From Cocleimonas sp. (lineage in GTDB: Bacteria > Pseudomonadota > Gammaproteobacteria > Thiotrichales > Thiotrichaceae), in NCBI GenBank assembly GCA_023146675.1, contig JAGLBQ010000371.1, positions 1 through 6,468 on the forward strand: 6,468 nt of DNA, written 5' to 3'. The translations under genes and the position numbers were made by a program. How positions within the stretch are numbered: position 1 is the first letter of the stretch; each line of letters opens with the position of its first letter. Shown here one piece after another: positions 4,901 through 6,468 of this stretch. The notes under the pieces were generated by a model that did not search any database, had not been told where the DNA came from, and saw only the letters and a program-made list of their open reading frames with translations.

Positions 4901-6468
4901 CTCACTGCTAGCGATGCTGATAATGATACATTAAGCTATCTCATTACCATTCAGCCTTCACACGGCAGTTTATCAGGTACTGCACCTAATCTTAGCTATC
5001 AGCCAACAGCAGGCTATACAGGAAGCGATAGTTTTCAGTTTACTGCAAATGATGGACAAGCAAATAGTAATACAGCAACCGTCAGTATTACTGTAACTGG
5101 CTCAGGTGGAGGTAATCCAAACTCAAATGCCACTATCACGGTGGATGGTGATTTAAGTGATTGGGCTGGTTTGCAATCATTCGGTAGTGATCCTGAAGAT
5201 GTAACAGGAGCCAATAATTTACTGGATTGGAAGAAAGTTTGGATGGCAGATAATGCATCAAGCAATAGTATTTATCTTGCATACGAAACAAAAGGTCCGA
5301 TACAAGCAGGTGGTTTCCACGCGTATCAAGTATTTTTAGATACCGATGAAAGTGATGCTACTGGCTACAAAGTTGGTGCTCTTGGTGCAGATTATATGCT
5401 TGAAGGCGCTAATTTATACCATTACGCAGGAGCTGGTACAAACTGGGCTTGGCAGTATGTTAATACCGCGGCTTCTGGAATCAGTGGCAATAAAGCAGAG
5501 TTTCAATTATTCAGTAGCTGGATAGGAAGCCCGACGAAAGTCAGATTATTCTTCTACGGTAATAATGCAACCTTTGGTGGCAATATAGTTGATGTCTATC
5601 CTGATGATGCCCTCACCGCAGGCGCAGCTCAACGCTACTTCACCTATCAGTTTAATGGCGGTACGCCCGTTAATCCTTCAAACCCTGTAATTAACCCCAT
5701 CACATTGGACGGACAATTAAATGACTGGCTTGGTTTTCAATCATTTGCTGCCGACCCTGATGAAATCACAGGTGCTAATAATAAGATTAACTGGTTACAA
5801 GGCTGGTTTGCACACAGTGCTAATGATGTCTACCTCGCCTATAAAACCAAAGATCCTATTGATACCAATGGATTCTGGGGATACCAGATGTTCTTTGATA
5901 CGGATGAAAATACAGCATCTGGCTATCAAACAGGTGGTTTAGGCGCTGAGTATCTCTTTGAAGGTACGACACTTTATCAGTACACAGGCACAGGTACAAA
6001 CTGGAGTTGGACTGTAAAAGGCACCGCGGCTGTACACGTGGCAGGCAATATCGCAGAAATGCGATTTGCACGCAGCTTAATCAGCAATCCTAGTAAGTTG
6101 CGCGTTTACTACATCGGCAATAGTGCCGCTGTCGGAGGCACAGCAACTGATGTCTATCCTGATGGCGCCTTAGATGCCAATGCCAATGTACGTTACTTCA
6201 CCTATGAGTTTGGAGTAACAACACCTGCACCTGTCATACCATCCAATTTGGTATCTAATATCACAATGGATGGAAGTCTAACCGAGTGGTCAGGCTTACA
6301 ATCCTTTACCTCTGACCCTGATGATATAGCAGGTGTCAATAACAAGATCAACTGGTTACAAGGCTGGTTAGCGCATAGCAGTAGCAAGCTATACTTTGCC
6401 TATAAAACCAAAGATCCTGTTGATAGTAGTGGACTCTGGGGTTATCAAATCTATTTAGACACGGATAG
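1988..6468 (+). CDS. large exported multimodular glycoside-hydrolase-like protein, 3' end cut off
   Basis: The frame is open for 1,493 codons and leaves the window without a stop. Residues 1-27 are a signal peptide (K4, R9, hydrophobic core, cleavage likely after SCFA; no lipobox), so the product is exported. Residues about 33-400 resemble a TIM-barrel glycoside hydrolase of the GHL/GH42-like kind: VVWYIP (107-112), GVDGLWADVPIY (188-199), an F-x7-TG-x2-RP and DPAWRRWI pattern, and FAET ending near E271. About 405-600 resemble the beta-galactosidase trimerisation (amidotransferase-like) domain, with LLLPN and QGGHLIITGP but no evident catalytic cysteine. A beta domain (about 605-690) follows, then an Ig/cadherin-like domain (699-791), an unrecognised beta-rich module (793-949), a second Ig/cadherin-like domain (950-1037), a GSGGG linker and CBM9/DOMON-like repeats from 1050. 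I infer a polysaccharide-active exported protein. Catalysis and substrate are unproven; a non-catalytic binding or adhesion role is possible. Confidence 0.9.
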   Translation, partial: MTSKLISLRSIWLSIVFILIINNSCFAAEPSAFQSWAKTAKIGGAAIYTGMTSTEMNQILDNMISQHVTVIEADSDLSNYQSDAKFELELVLIRKFTDAAHQRGLRVVWYIPALEVITMNGKNINKTMAKDHPDWLQIGLTGQENVFYGGGGQVFWVEPDAESAWMSPSSSGYRHYFFERVKKIVATGVDGLWADVPIYADFGPTKWSGFNPEAVTKFESDTGFSRPTAEDWNDPAWRRWIHWRHEELARFLTDLTNSARSINPEFAIFAETLPTDYNGGTIYGLDASYLKTIEGLTEVWEIDTMSNNVGMRNARSDDWISFISALKYARGATGHKPSWVFSYGKQADDAQQVMVQALIAGNNPYELKVPEMATTVGSIFRTRMFNWTDTYSPYLFNAQSTAKTGVLFSSESRDYVDKFSGLGMFATTDSNGDNLWWAGSPNESVYQRDYLAEHRGLIKILVNEHIPFNVLVRPDSNELNQYQTLLLPNVEAISDAESNLLKQYVQQGGHLIITGPNPTGLNEYGNTRGNYALASLLGFNKGDTIPNETTNTIGAGSIHYYAERLGKQYLTTNNSSARNKIASDIRSKSNINIQTNADSRIYVETSQLGEQAVLQFVNYIGMNGSFSIEPRTIEVTYTIPELKQVSSIVLTNPDNTAASPSNIVFTQSGSDISFNIPITQYALVLISYSNAQNVVHNHTPVANDDKLTTNINTALTFSHSSLLSNDGDLDPDILTIQEVKSTTGTVGSISNQGNGNYTYTPANNFAGIDTLEYTLNDGNGNEDKGIINIHVGLISNLYVPETITLLQAIADGDNLADFTSIDGLTYDIKAKTINGSKVVDWYATTTLAEDAANIDHIKISYLGQYSHANTNQTAYLYNFQSSSWEVIDTAIVGNVNHHPISYTLNSHIERYMSPQKKIRLRIKGVRSAGDLYSWSDQLSWKVTTKIVSINTAPIANNQTITVSNNTSTATTLTASDADNDTLSYLITIQPSHGSLSGTAPNLSYQPTAGYTGSDSFQFTANDGQANSNTATVSITVTGSGGGNPNSNATITVDGDLSDWAGLQSFGSDPEDVTGANNLLDWKKVWMADNASSNSIYLAYETKGPIQAGGFHAYQVFLDTDESDATGYKVGALGADYMLEGANLYHYAGAGTNWAWQYVNTAASGISGNKAEFQLFSSWIGSPTKVRLFFYGNNATFGGNIVDVYPDDALTAGAAQRYFTYQFNGGTPVNPSNPVINPITLDGQLNDWLGFQSFAADPDEITGANNKINWLQGWFAHSANDVYLAYKTKDPIDTNGFWGYQMFFDTDENTASGYQTGGLGAEYLFEGTTLYQYTGTGTNWSWTVKGTAAVHVAGNIAEMRFARSLISNPSKLRVYYIGNSAAVGGTATDVYPDGALDANANVRYFTYEFGVTTPAPVIPSNLVSNITMDGSLTEWSGLQSFTSDPDDIAGVNNKINWLQGWLAHSSSKLYFAYKTKDPVDSSGLWGYQIYLDTD
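5135..5698 (+). repeat. CBM9/DOMON-like module, copy 1
   Basis: Residues 1050-1222 form the module and 1223-1237 an N/P/G-rich linker. Landmarks are VDGDLSDW at the start, IYLAYETK, FLDTDESDATGY, LGADYMLEG, LYHYAG, TNWAW, VDVYPDDAL and RYFTYQF at the end. The DG-x-L-x-DW opening, the YLAY strand and the DTD...GY motif are typical of CBM9-like sugar-binding and DOMON-type beta sandwiches. This copy is the most divergent of the three; it carries two extra residues before YLAY and is a little over half identical to copy 2 in the first 66 residues after the DG. Confidence 0.7.
5699..6259 (+). repeat. CBM9/DOMON-like module, copy 2
   Basis: Residues 1238-1408 form the module and 1409-1424 a T/P-rich linker. 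It starts at LDGQLNDW, 188 residues after the matching point of copy 1, and repeats each landmark: VYLAYKTK, FFDTDENTASGY, LGAEYLFEG, LYQYTG, TNWSW, TDVYPDGAL and RYFTYEF. Aromatic residues are frequent and well conserved, as expected for glycan-binding faces. Confidence 0.72.
6260..6468 (+). repeat. CBM9/DOMON-like module, copy 3, cut by window edge
   Basis: Only the first 69 complete codons are present, from ITMDGSLTEW to YLDTD. Spacing from copy 2 is exactly 187 residues. In the 66 residues from DG to DTD, 43 match copy 2. Two DNA blocks are identical at an offset of 561 bp: 5789-5808 with 6350-6369, and 5837-5857 with 6398-6418. This indicates that copies 2 and 3 are the most recent duplication. 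More copies may follow beyond the edge. Confidence 0.72.

Overview
The window carries one complete housekeeping gene, sbcD (453-1682, +), and the first 1,493 codons of a very large gene for an exported, multimodular protein (1988-6468, +) that runs off the right edge. The DNA is AT-rich. The SbcD protein closely follows the enterobacterial form over its whole length, including the TGSPPSYA, IYIGTLDAFP and GSPIPLSFDE stretches. This points to a gammaproteobacterium with an AT-rich genome; nothing here fixes the genus.

Left region (1-452): positions 1-43 may hold the first 14 codons of a leftward gene. The rest looks like a divergent control region. It has a near-consensus FNR/ANR-type box (195-208) whose centre lies about 42 bp upstream of the start predicted from a good -10 hexamer (TATACT, 232-237), which is the layout of a class II FNR promoter reading right. 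An imperfect inverted repeat (158-168 with 212-225) brackets the box. A perfect TATAAT lies only 6 bp before the sbcD ATG, which has no Shine-Dalgarno sequence, so a leaderless sbcD mRNA is possible.

Middle (453-1987): sbcD encodes the nuclease subunit of the SbcCD (Mre11-Rad50 type) DNA end-processing complex. Its usual partner sbcC is not next to it. Instead there is a 305-bp gap with no gene I can support. Near the right end of that gap are a weak promoter, an AAGCGCTT palindrome of the LacI-family operator type and a good ribosome-binding site.

Right region (1988-6468): the large protein has a signal peptide, a TIM-barrel domain of the glycoside-hydrolase-like kind, a domain like the beta-galactosidase trimerisation (class I glutamine-amidotransferase-like) fold, a small beta domain, an Ig/cadherin-like domain, an unrecognised beta-rich module, a second Ig/cadherin-like domain and a tandem array of CBM9/DOMON-like modules of about 187 residues, cut off in the third copy. 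I infer an exported or surface enzyme that acts on, or stays attached to, a polysaccharide. Its substrate is unknown. sbcD and the large gene appear functionally unrelated and are probably transcribed separately.
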